Numbered from the stretch's first letter, positions 35,446 to 44,548 are shown. The stretch: DNA of 64,000 nucleotides from Pseudoalteromonas neustonica (GCF_001653135.1 NZ_BDDS01000014.1:24303-88302), one strand, 5' to 3'. The notes: generated by a model not told the origin, from the sequence alone. Program-made: numbers and translations.

Positions 35446-35701
35446 AAAGATGACACCCATCCTAAAGTTTGTATTTTTCATATTTTTTACTGGCTTTTAA
35501 TTAGTATTAGAAATGAACAGGTTGATGCATGGCAACTGCAAGAAAGCGCCAAGTAAGTTTGGTTGATACAAAGTATTATCACTGCATTTCACGTTGAGAA
35601 ATAAAGATTGTACTCATCCTAAAAAAAAAATAAAAAGGACACCCACCCTAAAGTTTGTATTTTTTGCAAACAAAGATGACACCCATCCTAAAGTTTGATA
35701 C
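35446..35701 (+). repeat. Short direct repeats, REP-like
   Basis: The sequence GACACCCATCCTAAAGTTTG or a close variant occurs at about 35446-35478, 35632-35665 and 35673-35700. A degenerate fourth copy lies at 35601-35626. Each is preceded by an A-rich AAAGAT/AAAAAG stretch. They bracket the transposase remnant, as REP-type sequences usually do around RAYT genes. Confidence 0.7.
35529..35597 (+). pseudogene. RAYT (REP-associated tyrosine transposase) N-terminal remnant
   Basis: A 22-codon piece reads MATARKRQVSLVDTKYYHCI plus two more residues and then stops. It matches the start of IS200-like REP-associated transposases, which begin with a basic M-A-x-A-R-K-R-Q segment followed by a Tyr-Tyr-His-Cys motif. 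The rest of the gene is gone. Confidence 0.65.
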
Positions 35702-35769
35702 TTGAATGCAAGAAGAGATAAACTTTTAGCCCAAAAGAGTAAACTTAGTAGCGCAGTTTTATTTACTCA

Positions 35770-35905
35770 ATTAAAGTGGCTGTCTAGTTTATTCGAACCA
35801 GATAACCGTGCTGGTGGCGGTGAATACAGTGTACAGCAAAGGTTTGGCTGGACAAATGGCGTGACTTCGCGGTTTTATAGGTTAGTCTTTTTGGCTGGTT
35901 CTTAA
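35770..35905 (+). pseudogene. Trehalase C-terminal fragment
   Basis: The segment GGGEYSVQQRFGWTNGVTSR carries the trehalase end signature (Gly-Gly-Gly-Glu-Tyr-x-x-Gln-x-x-Phe-Gly-Trp-Thr-Asn-Gly-Val). No other part of a family GH37 trehalase is present, and the frame runs into non-homologous sequence upstream. It is therefore a gene remnant. An ATG at 35702 in frame is not a real start. Confidence 0.75.
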
Positions 35906-36068
35906 TAAACTATATTTGTAGAGTATATTACTTTGCGGTCTCAATCTAAATAGCTAGACGTCTATCCTTGTAAACACTATATATATCATAGTATTAATCA
36001 ATAGATAACGGTTGAATGTTGTTATTTAATTGGGTATTGTGAATAAAATATTTCAAGGACGAAAGCAG

Positions 36069-36761
36069 ATGATTCAACCGACTTCTGTATTTATAAAAAC
36101 AGTTCAAAACGTACGCCCTCAAACACAAAGCTACTCTTACTTGATAAAAATACTAGAGGCGTTTTTTGGCAAGGTTAAAATGGAAGACTGCTTGCCGCAT
36201 ACGAGTGAGCGCCATGATTTTGACCTTTATTTAGTCGACAGTGCCGGCAGTAATTGGCAAGATTTAGTGCCCGCTGATTTAATTATGCTAGCAAAATTAC
36301 GCCCTGTTATTGTTTTTAATGCTAATCCTGATGCAACATGTGAAAAAAACCTATTGCTTAATAATTTTAAAGGTGTGTTTTATGATCATGACGCACCAGA
36401 AAATGTATTTAAAGGATTAGTCCGCATAATTAATGATGAATTGTGGTTTAGCCGTAAGATCATTTCATCTACTTTCATTGAAATCCTCGCGATGGTCACA
36501 AATAATGAACAGTCAAATACCCTCAATATCGATAGCACACACGAGCAATTAGTTAATTTAACTAAACGTGAAAAATCAGTTATATACTTACTAGCTCAAG
36601 GTGCCAGTAATCATGATATTGCTGATCGATTAAATATCAGTGATCACACGGTGAAAACGCACCTGTATAGTGCGTTTAAAAAAACCAGCTCACGTAATCG
36701 TATTGAACTTGCTAATTGGGCACAGCGTTATATGGCGGTTAGATTGCCGTTGCATGATTAA
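36069..36761 (+). CDS. csgD: LuxR/CsgD-type transcriptional regulator
   Basis: About 230 residues. A C-terminal LuxR-type helix-turn-helix (LTKREKSVIYLLAQGASNHDIADRLNISDHTVKTHLYSAFKKTSSRNR) follows an N-terminal receiver-like domain without an obvious phospho-acceptor. The start ATG at 36069 has AAGGAC upstream; a TTG at 36030 is less likely. It points toward the curli operon, with two small genes between, as in the CsgD arrangement. CsgD assignment is by domain and neighbourhood; a distant LuxR regulator remains possible. Confidence 0.72.
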   Translation: MIQPTSVFIKTVQNVRPQTQSYSYLIKILEAFFGKVKMEDCLPHTSERHDFDLYLVDSAGSNWQDLVPADLIMLAKLRPVIVFNANPDATCEKNLLLNNFKGVFYDHDAPENVFKGLVRIINDELWFSRKIISSTFIEILAMVTNNEQSNTLNIDSTHEQLVNLTKREKSVIYLLAQGASNHDIADRLNISDHTVKTHLYSAFKKTSSRNRIELANWAQRYMAVRLPLHD

Positions 36762-36797
36762 ATGCTTTTTATAGTTATTGAGTAGATAGGAAATAGC

Positions 36798-37274
36798 ATG
36801 AATACGTGTATTTTTTGCGATATTGTCGCTGGCAAAGAACCTTGCCACAAAGTGTGGGAAGACGATGAACATTTGGCTTTTTTAACTATTTACCCAAACA
36901 CGAAAGGGGCCACGGTTGTGATCCCTAAACAGCACCTTTCAAGTTATGCCTTTGCACAACCGGATCAAGTTCTTGAAAAACTTATAGTCGCAACTAAAAA
37001 AGTAGCGCTTATTTTAGACTCTGTACTCGATGGAGTAGGGCGAACAGGTATGTTTTTAGAAGGCTATGAAATTGATCATCTACATAGTAAATTATCACCT
37101 ATGCATGGTACGGGAAGTGGATCTGAATTTCATCATATAGAACCAACATTCGGGCCCTTTATAGAAAAATATGAAGGCTATTTATCATCTCATGATTGCG
37201 AGCGTGCTGATGACAGCGAACTTGCTGTGTTAGCCAAGTTACTTCAAGATCATGTGCCACGTTTTAGTTGTTAG
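36798..37274 (+). CDS. HIT-family protein
   Basis: 158 residues with the HIT domain: CIFCDIVAGKEPCHKVWEDD near the start (zinc-binding CxxC), TKGATVVIPKQHLSSYA, and the active-site region HLHSKLSPMHG. The canonical motif is H-x-H-x-H-x-x; here the third histidine is lysine, so catalysis by the usual triad is uncertain. Members hydrolyse dinucleotide polyphosphates or transfer nucleotidyl groups. It lies 37 bp downstream of the LuxR gene on the same strand. No link to curli is known to me. Confidence 0.85.
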   Translation: MNTCIFCDIVAGKEPCHKVWEDDEHLAFLTIYPNTKGATVVIPKQHLSSYAFAQPDQVLEKLIVATKKVALILDSVLDGVGRTGMFLEGYEIDHLHSKLSPMHGTGSGSEFHHIEPTFGPFIEKYEGYLSSHDCERADDSELAVLAKLLQDHVPRFSC

Positions 37275-37291
37275 ATTACTGAAGGATCATT

Positions 37292-37663
37292 ATGTTAGAG
37301 GCAGCTGCACTTTTATTGTTATTTTGCGGAATAGTTCACTCATACTTGGGTGAAAAGTATATTTTGATCCGCTTATTTAAACGCGACAATTTACCAAAAT
37401 TACTTGGCAGTGATTGGTTTACAAAGCGTGTATTACGTTTCGCTTGGCATTTAACTACCATTGCTTGGTGGGGATTTGCGGCGATCATCTACTTTATACT
37501 GTACCCCAGCGGCAATTACAGCATTGATATTCAGCATATTATTGCTGTGGTATTTATCCTAAGTGGTATTATGTCGCTAACGTTTACCCGAGGTAAGCAT
37601 TTGTCGTGGATATTCTTTTTTTGCATCGCAGGATTATGCATTGCAGTTGGTAATAACTACTAG
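37292..37663 (+). CDS. Small inner-membrane protein, unknown
   Basis: 123 residues with four hydrophobic segments (LLLFCGIVHSYLG, HLTTIAWWGFAAIIYFILY, IIAVVFILSGIMSL, WIFFFCIAGLCIAVG). A GGATCAT ribosome-binding site precedes the ATG. It starts 18 bp after the HIT gene on the same strand. I recognise no family and see no catalytic residues. Confidence 0.65.
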   Translation: MLEAAALLLLFCGIVHSYLGEKYILIRLFKRDNLPKLLGSDWFTKRVLRFAWHLTTIAWWGFAAIIYFILYPSGNYSIDIQHIIAVVFILSGIMSLTFTRGKHLSWIFFFCIAGLCIAVGNNY

Positions 37664-37683
37664 CGAAGATTATCTATTTAGAT

Positions 37684-37726
37684 ACAGCCTTGGCAATAGA
37701 TTTAACTATTTACTAAGGCTGTTGTT
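37684..37726 (-). terminator. Imperfect hairpin beyond csgG
   Basis: ACAGCCTT and AAGGCTGT form an 8-bp stem with an inner AATAG/TATT pair, about 10 bp past the csgG stop codon. There is no long T run, so it is a weak candidate. Confidence 0.4.
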
Positions 37727-37735
37727 GGGGAAAGA

Positions 37736-38521
37736 TTAACTACGCTTTGTTGCCCATATTCCTTTATCAATGCCTTTAATGACTAAATCGCTGAGGGCTT
37801 TTTCAATTGCCTGAGTGACGCAAATACTCATTGGCTCGTTATCGCTGTAGCCTGCTTCAGCTTCGGCTAAACGTTTGTAGCTGATATAACGGAAAAAGCC
37901 TGCCCGCATTTCTTGGCTAAGTACTTTTTTGCTTGTAGCAACCGAAAGTAAAACTTGTCCTGTACGTACATCTACGGCGCGTAAATAAATAGAGATTGCA
38001 TCTTCTCGGTATAGCTCTGATGCGCCAATGCCAAAATATTCCATGCCAAATCCACCTGTTTTTACATTGGTGTCGTAGCTAATAATACCCCCTTCTAAGA
38101 TTATTTTTGCCGTCGTTAAAGGTGGGAGTTCAACAGCATTGGGTTGATCTGCTTGAGAAGCGCGAATGATTTTTCGCTCTGTTAGTATATTTTGTAAGCC
38201 TTCTCGTTCAACAGGGATAAACCAATCAGACTCATGCAGTGCTTGCATTAAAATTGAATTTGCACCTTGCGTGACGGCGGTAGAAAATGAACTCACATTC
38301 CCTTGTGGTTTATACTGACCTGTTTGATCGCGAAACGAATACACAGAAACGGCAATGCTACCTGCTGGCTTAGGGAGTTGTTGCAGTGCTGTAAAGGTAT
38401 CAGTAGGTGCTAAAGTAGCGGCTAACTCTTTAGATGGTGGGATCAAGTGGCCCACATTACTACATGCTGATAAAAGAGCAGATAATGCAATGGCAAATGC
38501 TGTAATTGATAATTTTTTCAT
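37736..38521 (-). CDS. csgG: Curli secretion channel CsgG
   Basis: 261 residues. The lipobox LSAC puts the lipidated cysteine at 20, and the domain contains SIAVSVYSFRDQTGQYKPQ and FSTAVTQGANSILMQALHES, the CsgG signature. CsgG forms a nine-subunit outer-membrane channel for curlin. It starts immediately after the csgF stop codon, so the two are coupled. The order curlin-csgE-csgF-csgG is compact and all on the minus strand. Confidence 0.95.
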   Translation of the reverse strand: MKKLSITAFAIALSALLSACSNVGHLIPPSKELAATLAPTDTFTALQQLPKPAGSIAVSVYSFRDQTGQYKPQGNVSSFSTAVTQGANSILMQALHESDWFIPVEREGLQNILTERKIIRASQADQPNAVELPPLTTAKIILEGGIISYDTNVKTGGFGMEYFGIGASELYREDAISIYLRAVDVRTGQVLLSVATSKKVLSQEMRAGFFRYISYKRLAEAEAGYSDNEPMSICVTQAIEKALSDLVIKGIDKGIWATKRS

Positions 38522-38950
38522 TTAGCTAAACCTCGGGACTTCAATAACTACAATGCTGCCATCAGTGGTGTTGGTAATACGTACTGTTATTGAATCAACA
38601 GTACTAGTGATCACTTGAATCTCATAATCCCCGCTTAAGAAAATAGAATCTTGATTAAAAATACTGTCATCAATATCCTCGCCAAAAGCAATATCTGTGA
38701 TTTCACGTACCATACGATTTAAATACGTACGCTCTAAGGAATCTTGAAATTTTTCAGCATAACTTTGCTCTATAATCGGGGCTTTATGTTTATTTTGTGA
38801 TTGCGCTTTATTGAGCAACATATTAGCGTTTAATGGGCTACCGCCAAAACTAGGGTTTATTGGGGTATAGACAAGCTCGGTTGCACACAAGGTGAAAGAA
38901 AAAACCGTTGTAATAATTGTTATTATATATTTCATAAAATTGGGAGTCAT
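38522..38950 (-). CDS. csgF: Curli assembly protein CsgF
   Basis: About 142 residues. CsgF anchors the nucleation site at the CsgG channel. Diagnostic segments are ELVYTPINPSFGGSPLNAN near the mature N-terminus and the YAEKFQDSLERTYLNRMVREI helix. The start at ATG 38950 overlaps the csgE end region (TAAA ATG); an alternative ATG at 38935 gives a cleaner signal peptide (MKYIITIITTVFSFTLCA). Longer upstream starts would overlap csgE by more than 100 bp. Confidence 0.92.
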   Translation of the reverse strand: MTPNFMKYIITIITTVFSFTLCATELVYTPINPSFGGSPLNANMLLNKAQSQNKHKAPIIEQSYAEKFQDSLERTYLNRMVREITDIAFGEDIDDSIFNQDSIFLSGDYEIQVITSTVDSITVRITNTTDGSIVVIEVPRFS

Positions 38951-38951
38951 T

Positions 38952-39350
38952 TTACCATCCGTTTTTTGCCATATCTGGCGAAGCTTTGTGTAAATTTGAG
39001 CGTGCCATTGCATCCATAACGCCATAGAGTGCGTGCTCAACGCGATCACTAATTGGTTCAAGTCGACGTCCTAAATAGGTTACGTAAACAGTTTGATTAT
39101 TCATCATAAGTGTAAGTTGAGTGCCAGCGCGAGGTAACACAGTTTCTTTTATTTCGACGTTAAAACCCGCAGTTGAAGGGAGATCGCGCCATAAGTTAGA
39201 AAATTCAAAATAAAATTGATGACCAAAGCGGCTAATACTGCGATCAAGTACCAAACCATCTATTTCTAATTCATCAGCACCATGAGAAAAAGCGCTGTAG
39301 GTCAATACACACAGCAAGCTAAATGAAGTCATAAGTGTTTTAATTAACAT
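38952..39350 (-). CDS. csgE: Curli gatekeeper CsgE
   Basis: 132 residues with a signal peptide (LMTSFSLLCVLTYSAFSHG). The core has ELEIDGLVLDRSISRFGHQFYFEFSNLW and the IKETVLPRAGTQL segment, both characteristic of CsgE. CsgE caps CsgG from the periplasm and directs curlin to it. It lies 38 bp after the curlin gene and directly before csgF. Confidence 0.92.
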   Translation of the reverse strand: MLIKTLMTSFSLLCVLTYSAFSHGADELEIDGLVLDRSISRFGHQFYFEFSNLWRDLPSTAGFNVEIKETVLPRAGTQLTLMMNNQTVYVTYLGRRLEPISDRVEHALYGVMDAMARSNLHKASPDMAKNGW

Positions 39351-39388
39351 GGTATAACGTATAGGGGGGCGATAACCCCCCTATATCC

Positions 39389-40903
39389 TTACTCTTGTGT
39401 AATGGTTGCTGTGTTGAAATCACCTACTTGGGTGATGATCACAGAACTATTTGAGTTAATGATTGATCCTTCAACAAGGTTACCGTTACCTACTTGAGTA
39501 ACTTCGAAATTGATATTATCGCCGCCGATAATAAATGCGCCGCTACCAATTCCAGCCACCATATTCATGTCGCCTTCTTGGGAAATATCGATTGAATGGT
39601 TATTACCTTCCATTACTAAATCAATCGCATTGAGTTCACCGTTTTGAGAAAAATCAACGCTGTTGTTATTGCTATCAATTACGCTACCAAAAGTAACAAC
39701 TGCTTCATTCGCAGTGCCTAGTTGGTAAATGTTGATGTCGTTGTTATTTGATGCAATTGTAGTATCTGGGTACGAAGACTGAATTAACGCGGTATTCATA
39801 TCACCCGCTTGAGCGAGGTCTACATCATTACCTTCGCCATTAAAGTTGGCAATGTGTGCGCTATTTTCATTACCAATTTGGTTACTCATGAATTCGTTAT
39901 TTGAACCAATAACACCTAAATATGTTTCATTTGTAGAACCGTTTTGTACAACGGTGAGTTCGTTATTATCACCAACAACATCAACGCCAACTTGGTTGTC
40001 ATTTTGTTGTTGATTTACTGATACATCATTATCAGTGCCTGCAAATAAATCAGAAGTAAATACGTTGTTATTACCTTCTTGATCTATTGAGAGTCTATTG
40101 TCATCGCCTTCTACATCAGCGAAAGTTGCTTTGTTAGAATCACCGGCTTGCTCTACTTCTAAGCGGTTATCATCACCACGCAGTGAAGTGATTGTAACGT
40201 CATTGAAATTACCATCTTGGTCGATTGAAAGCTCATTTTCGTTGCCAACAAGCTCGTCAATTGCAAAAGCATTAAACAGACCAATTTGATTGACTTCAAC
40301 TGAGTTTTCATCACCGCTGATCAATGCAATTTTTGCTTCGTTTAATAACCCTGATTGTGATGCGCTAAGAGTATTATCGTTTCCTTGTAAGTCTAGATTA
40401 TAGAACCAATGGCCACCGTCTTGTTGCGTAACTGCAACATCATTGTTATCACCTTGGATGATGTTGATAGCTTCATTATTAATGCCAAAAAAGCCACTGC
40501 CATATTGGGCGACATCAATCGTGTTGTCGTTACCTGCTACGTCTGATAATGCGCCATTGAGTTCACCGTCTTGGCTGTGGTTTAACGTATTGTTGTCACC
40601 GACAGTGTAAGTTAGTGATAGATTTTGAATTTGTTTTTGATCGACCGTAATACTGTTGTTATCGCCTAAACTTTTTACGTTAGCCTCAAGGCCATCGCCT
40701 TGTTGTGTTACGGTGGCATCATTGCCTATACCTTGTAATGATGTTTGTTCAATTGTTAGAACATTTCCTACCGCAGTACTTGAGACTTGGCTTGCTAGTA
40801 CCGAAGTTGATTGATTTTTATTTTCTATACTTGCGTGTGCAACAAAGCTTGAGCTCAACGCAACTGCGATTGCACATGTTAATAAAGATTTTTTCAATGT
40901 CAT
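39389..40903 (-). CDS. Very long curlin-repeat protein, CsgA/CsgB-like
   Basis: 504 residues with a signal peptide (TCAIAVALSSSFVAHA). The mature part is about twenty imperfect curlin repeats of roughly 21-25 residues with the pattern V-x-Q-x-G-x-x-N, e.g. VNQIGLFNAF, IDQDGNFNDV, VEQAGDSNKA. Enteric CsgA has five. The protein is acidic (many Asp/Asn), unusual for an amyloid subunit. There is no second curlin gene next to it, so it may be nucleator and polymer in one. It is the first gene of the minus-strand csg operon. Which of CsgA or CsgB it replaces cannot be told. Confidence 0.88.
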   Translation of the reverse strand: MTLKKSLLTCAIAVALSSSFVAHASIENKNQSTSVLASQVSSTAVGNVLTIEQTSLQGIGNDATVTQQGDGLEANVKSLGDNNSITVDQKQIQNLSLTYTVGDNNTLNHSQDGELNGALSDVAGNDNTIDVAQYGSGFFGINNEAINIIQGDNNDVAVTQQDGGHWFYNLDLQGNDNTLSASQSGLLNEAKIALISGDENSVEVNQIGLFNAFAIDELVGNENELSIDQDGNFNDVTITSLRGDDNRLEVEQAGDSNKATFADVEGDDNRLSIDQEGNNNVFTSDLFAGTDNDVSVNQQQNDNQVGVDVVGDNNELTVVQNGSTNETYLGVIGSNNEFMSNQIGNENSAHIANFNGEGNDVDLAQAGDMNTALIQSSYPDTTIASNNNDINIYQLGTANEAVVTFGSVIDSNNNSVDFSQNGELNAIDLVMEGNNHSIDISQEGDMNMVAGIGSGAFIIGGDNINFEVTQVGNGNLVEGSIINSNSSVIITQVGDFNTATITQE

Positions 40904-41480
40904 GATTTTTCCTTAACTTATAATTATTAGCGCAGTGACTTGATGGGTATACCGCCAATTCCTGCATTGTGTTCGGCATGCCTTGCCGATTTAAGTTTTG
41001 TAATATCAAGAGCAAAATACTCATTCATCAAAGAGGTGAAGAGTTATGTTGATGGCGGTGCTGTATTGTGTGTTATTTAAAAGCGAGCCGAAATCAACTG
41101 ACGATTTACTGTATTGTGTTATCGAAATGACTTAAATCATCTTTTTTTAGGGTTTTTATTTTCATTTAATTTCAAAGACTTAATTTGATGTTGCTAATTT
41201 GTTAAGTTTTTGTTGTTGGTAACTGGTAAAAAATGATGAGACTGGCGTAGTCGAGCAGCTATAGATTTACCAGTAAAAATGAATGGGTTTTCTTTAAGGT
41301 TATGGGTAAAACCCATGTTAAAGAATGGTTTTACAGTTGCGGTCATAATTTTTCTTGTGTGTTTTCTTTTTTGTGGTCATTTATTGATCTTGCCATGTAA
41401 TATTTTTCAAAGTAGTGAAGTTAACAAAACTTAGTTGCACTTTTGCATTGAGTTAATTTTTCTAACTATGGATACAGTAA
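40904..41480. other. Divergent promoter region, curli operon versus subtilase
   Basis: This 577-bp region separates the minus-strand curlin gene from the plus-strand subtilase. It contains an inverted repeat at 41283-41316 (ATGGGTTTT and AAAACCCAT, 16-nt loop). I see no ORF. It should hold both promoters and the CsgD-type binding sites, which I cannot identify. Confidence 0.5.
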
Positions 41481-43982
41481 ATGAAAACTAAATTATCTAT
41501 TTTAAGCTTGGCTATTTTGCCATGTCTTGCAGCAGCACAAGTAACGAATATTTCTGCGCAGTCTTCTATTCAAGCGAGCCAAGACTCATTGTTAGTCATG
41601 TATAAAAAAGGTACGTCACAGGCTATTCGGTTACAAGCGCGTAGTTTGGTAAAGGCTAAAATCAGTGATTTGAATAAAGATGGAGTTGATGATAATTATT
41701 CGTCTATTTTGTCAGGGCGTTTAGCTAAGTTTGAAGTAACAGGAATGAGTACCAAAGAGGCTATCAAGTTACTACAAACGCATAGCGCGATTGAGTATGT
41801 TGAGCCCGATTACCGTGTAAGTATTGCTAATACACCCAATGATCCTGATTTTTCACAATTATGGGGCCTCCATAATGAAGGACAAACGGGTGGTACTGCT
41901 GATGCCGATATTGATGCATTAGAGGCATGGTCTATTACCACGGGTGGTAAAGATGTTGTTGTGGGTGTAATTGATACTGGTGTTGATTATAGTCACAGTG
42001 ATTTAACTGCAAACATGTGGGTTAACCCAGGTGAAATTGCAGGTGATGGTATTGATAATGATAATAACGGTTATGTTGATGATATTTACGGTATTAATGC
42101 GATTACTAGTGCAGGTGATCCAATGGATGATCAAGGCCATGGTACGCACGTGTCAGGTACTATTGGTGCCACAGGTAATAACAATAACGGGGTAGTGGGT
42201 GTAAACCATGATGCTGCAATTGTTGGTTGTAAGTTTTTGGACGCACAAGGTAGTGGTTCAACTTCTAATGCAATCAAGTGTATTGATTACATGGTGGGTT
42301 TAAAAAATGACGGTGTAAATATTCGTGTGCTTAATAATAGCTGGGGCGGTGGTGGCTTTAGTCAGGCACTTGCTGATGCGATCACAGCCAGTGAACAAGC
42401 CGACATCCTTTTTGTTGCAGCAGCGGGTAATGATGCTGTTGATAACGATCAAAACCCAAGTTATCCGGCAAATTATGAGCACGAAAGTGTGTTATCCGTA
42501 GCTAGTACTGATAGTCGCGATAATATGTCTGATTTTTCACAATGGGGTGCAACGACTGTTGATTTAGGCGCGCCAGGTAGCGCCATTCTATCAACTGTCC
42601 CAGGTAATGGTTACGCAAGTTATTCAGGTACGTCAATGGCAACACCTCATGTTGCGGGTGTGGCTGCATTGGTATTATCGATCAATCCAGATCTTTCAAC
42701 CAGTGAGCTCAAACAACTGTTAATGGACAGTGGTGATGACAATGCACAACTGCAAGGTAAAACCGTATCGGGTAAACGCTTAAACGCGAACCAAGCGTTA
42801 GAGCAGGCAGATCCTACGCCGAGCTTTAAATTATCAGTTACGCCAAGTTCTCAGCAAATAACCGCGGGTGATGTGGCAACCTATACATTTGAGATTGGGT
42901 CAATCGCGCAGTGGGATGGTGTTGTTAACCTTGAACTTGTGGGTGATTTAGTTGGTGCCAGTTTATCTGCTAATACTGCTATGCCAGGTGAAGCTATTAC
43001 ATTGTCAGTACCTACTCAAGAGTCGACGCAATGGGGGGGCTATAGCTTTACTGTGAATGCGTCTTCAGGCGAACTGGCGAAGCAAAAATCGGTAAGTTTA
43101 TTAGTTGATCCAGTTGGTTTAAATGACTTTACTTACAGTAACGACACATCTATTGATATTCCTGATAGTAATGTTGATGGGATAGATTCCGTGATCACCG
43201 TTGCTGACCCATTAACGGTATTTGCAACGCAAGCGAATATTGATATTTCACACACATATATCGGTGATTTGGTTGTAACGCTTACTTCACCTGCAGGTAC
43301 TGCAACAACGCTTCATAGTCAAACCGGAGGCGGAGCTGATGACTTAGTACAAAGCTATACACTCGCTAATTTTAATGGTGAAGTAGCAACAGGTGATTGG
43401 ACTCTCCATGTTGAAGATACGCTTTCAGCAGACACTGGCACATTAAACAATTGGTCTATTACTTTTAGTGCCATTGGTGAAGTGAGCCCTCAACCTCCGC
43501 AAGCAGGTTTTGAGTTTGACACACAAGGCCTGATGGTGACTTTTAACAACACGAGTACTGACAGCAATAATGATATTGTTAGTTGGGCATGGGATTTTGG
43601 TGACGGTGATACATCAACAGACAGCAGCCCTGTACATGCATTTGCACAAGCTGGTAGCTATGAAGTGCAACTGACAGCCACTGACAGTGAAGGACTCACC
43701 GATACATTCACACAAACAGTGGTAGTAACTGATGTTGAAATTGAGCTCTCACTAAAACGAGCTAATAAAACACGCTTGGGTACGATGCGAGTTGATCTTA
43801 CTTGGCCAACAGTCGCTGCAGAGCAAGTGAGCATATACCGTGATGGTGAGTTACTAGACACAGTATCTGACAATGGTCGCTATCGTGATTTTGAGCGTAA
43901 CGCAACATTAGATAGTTACGACTATCAAGTATGTGTTACTGAGTCAGCATGTTCGAACACAGTGACAGTTACATTTAACTAA
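41481..43982 (+). CDS. Secreted subtilisin-like protease with P and PKD domains
   Basis: 833 residues. A signal peptide (LSILSLAILPCLAAAQ) and propeptide are followed by the S8 domain with Asp165 (VIDTG), His220 (DDQGHGTHVSG) and Ser385 (SGTSMATPH). Near residues 570-670 is a proprotein-convertase P domain (HTYIGDLVVTLTSPAGT, GDWTLHVEDT). A PKD domain follows at about 675-755 (SWAWDFGDGDTSTDSSPVHAF) and a C-terminal FnIII-like strand region. It is an intact extracellular protease. Its neighbour is the curli operon, from which it is divergent. Confidence 0.95.
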   Translation: MKTKLSILSLAILPCLAAAQVTNISAQSSIQASQDSLLVMYKKGTSQAIRLQARSLVKAKISDLNKDGVDDNYSSILSGRLAKFEVTGMSTKEAIKLLQTHSAIEYVEPDYRVSIANTPNDPDFSQLWGLHNEGQTGGTADADIDALEAWSITTGGKDVVVGVIDTGVDYSHSDLTANMWVNPGEIAGDGIDNDNNGYVDDIYGINAITSAGDPMDDQGHGTHVSGTIGATGNNNNGVVGVNHDAAIVGCKFLDAQGSGSTSNAIKCIDYMVGLKNDGVNIRVLNNSWGGGGFSQALADAITASEQADILFVAAAGNDAVDNDQNPSYPANYEHESVLSVASTDSRDNMSDFSQWGATTVDLGAPGSAILSTVPGNGYASYSGTSMATPHVAGVAALVLSINPDLSTSELKQLLMDSGDDNAQLQGKTVSGKRLNANQALEQADPTPSFKLSVTPSSQQITAGDVATYTFEIGSIAQWDGVVNLELVGDLVGASLSANTAMPGEAITLSVPTQESTQWGGYSFTVNASSGELAKQKSVSLLVDPVGLNDFTYSNDTSIDIPDSNVDGIDSVITVADPLTVFATQANIDISHTYIGDLVVTLTSPAGTATTLHSQTGGGADDLVQSYTLANFNGEVATGDWTLHVEDTLSADTGTLNNWSITFSAIGEVSPQPPQAGFEFDTQGLMVTFNNTSTDSNNDIVSWAWDFGDGDTSTDSSPVHAFAQAGSYEVQLTATDSEGLTDTFTQTVVVTDVEIELSLKRANKTRLGTMRVDLTWPTVAAEQVSIYRDGELLDTVSDNGRYRDFERNATLDSYDYQVCVTESACSNTVTVTFN

Positions 43983-43998
43983 AACTTTTGAACTGTTC

Positions 43999-44028
43999 AA
44001 AGCCCAGTTTCCCCGCTGGGCTTTTTTT
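43999..44028 (+). terminator. Terminator after the P-domain subtilase
   Basis: AAAGCCCAG and CTGGGCTTT form a strong stem with a TTTCCCCG loop, followed by seven T. It lies 16 bp past the stop. Confidence 0.85.
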
Positions 44029-44548
44029 ATGGTTGGCTTTTGTCATTAGTTGCTGCTAATAGTTCAATTACATGTTGTTGGCCAAAGGTATGTGCAAATT
44101 GTTCAGCTGTTTGACCTGCGTTGTTTTGGTGTGCGTTGTCGCAATCAAGTGATACGAGTGTTTTAGCGATACTAAATTCACCTCTAAAAATTGCAGCCAT
44201 AAGCGCTGTGTTACCACGGTTATCTTCTAAACAGGCATTAGCGCCTAAGTGTAAAAGCGTGTTGACCGTGTTTTTATTGCCATGATAAGTGGCAATCATC
44301 AACGCGGTGTAGCCTTTAATGTTATAGCTATTGATAGGAATACCAGCCTCTACAAATTGTTCAATTACGTCGGTATCGTTGGTACGTGCTGCGGCAAAGT
44401 AGTAAGCGAGTAAACTATCGTACTGTGCTTGTGGCGAGTTGTGGTTTTCAGCTTGCGTACTCGTTATTTGTGTATCTGTTGTATTTTGAGCATTAACGCT
44501 ATTGGTAAAGCTTATTAATACAGTTGCTATAATTAATAAATTACGCAT
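44027..44548 (-). CDS. ankB: Exported ankyrin-repeat protein, catalase partner
   Basis: 173 residues with a signal peptide (LLIIATVLISFTNSVNA) and about three ankyrin repeats, including NIKGYTALMIATYHGNKNTV and NRGNTALMAAIFRGEFSIA. It follows a periplasmic catalase gene by 105 bp in the same direction. The katB-ankB pairing is known in Pseudomonas, where AnkB supports catalase activity in the periplasm. The symbol is given by that analogy. Confidence 0.8.
   Translation of the reverse strand: MRNLLIIATVLISFTNSVNAQNTTDTQITSTQAENHNSPQAQYDSLLAYYFAAARTNDTDVIEQFVEAGIPINSYNIKGYTALMIATYHGNKNTVNTLLHLGANACLEDNRGNTALMAAIFRGEFSIAKTLVSLDCDNAHQNNAGQTAEQFAHTFGQQHVIELLAATNDKSQP

Larger units (their letters stand above)
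35255..36068. other. Region of gene debris
   Basis: This 814-bp stretch has no intact gene. It holds the terminator-like hairpin (35284-35314), four short direct repeats, a transposase N-terminus remnant (35529) and a trehalase C-terminal fragment (about 35770-35905), each listed separately. The last 160 bp before 36069 is ordinary AT-rich promoter-like sequence for the LuxR gene. Confidence 0.7.

Noticed and set aside
35293..35481. 62-codon minus-strand frame over the REP-like repeat
   Set aside because: It runs through a repeat and the terminator hairpin, so it is most likely chance.
35702..35905. Frame with the trehalase signature taken as an intact gene
   Set aside because: Only the last part matches trehalase; without the catalytic domain it cannot be a working enzyme, so it is listed as a fragment.
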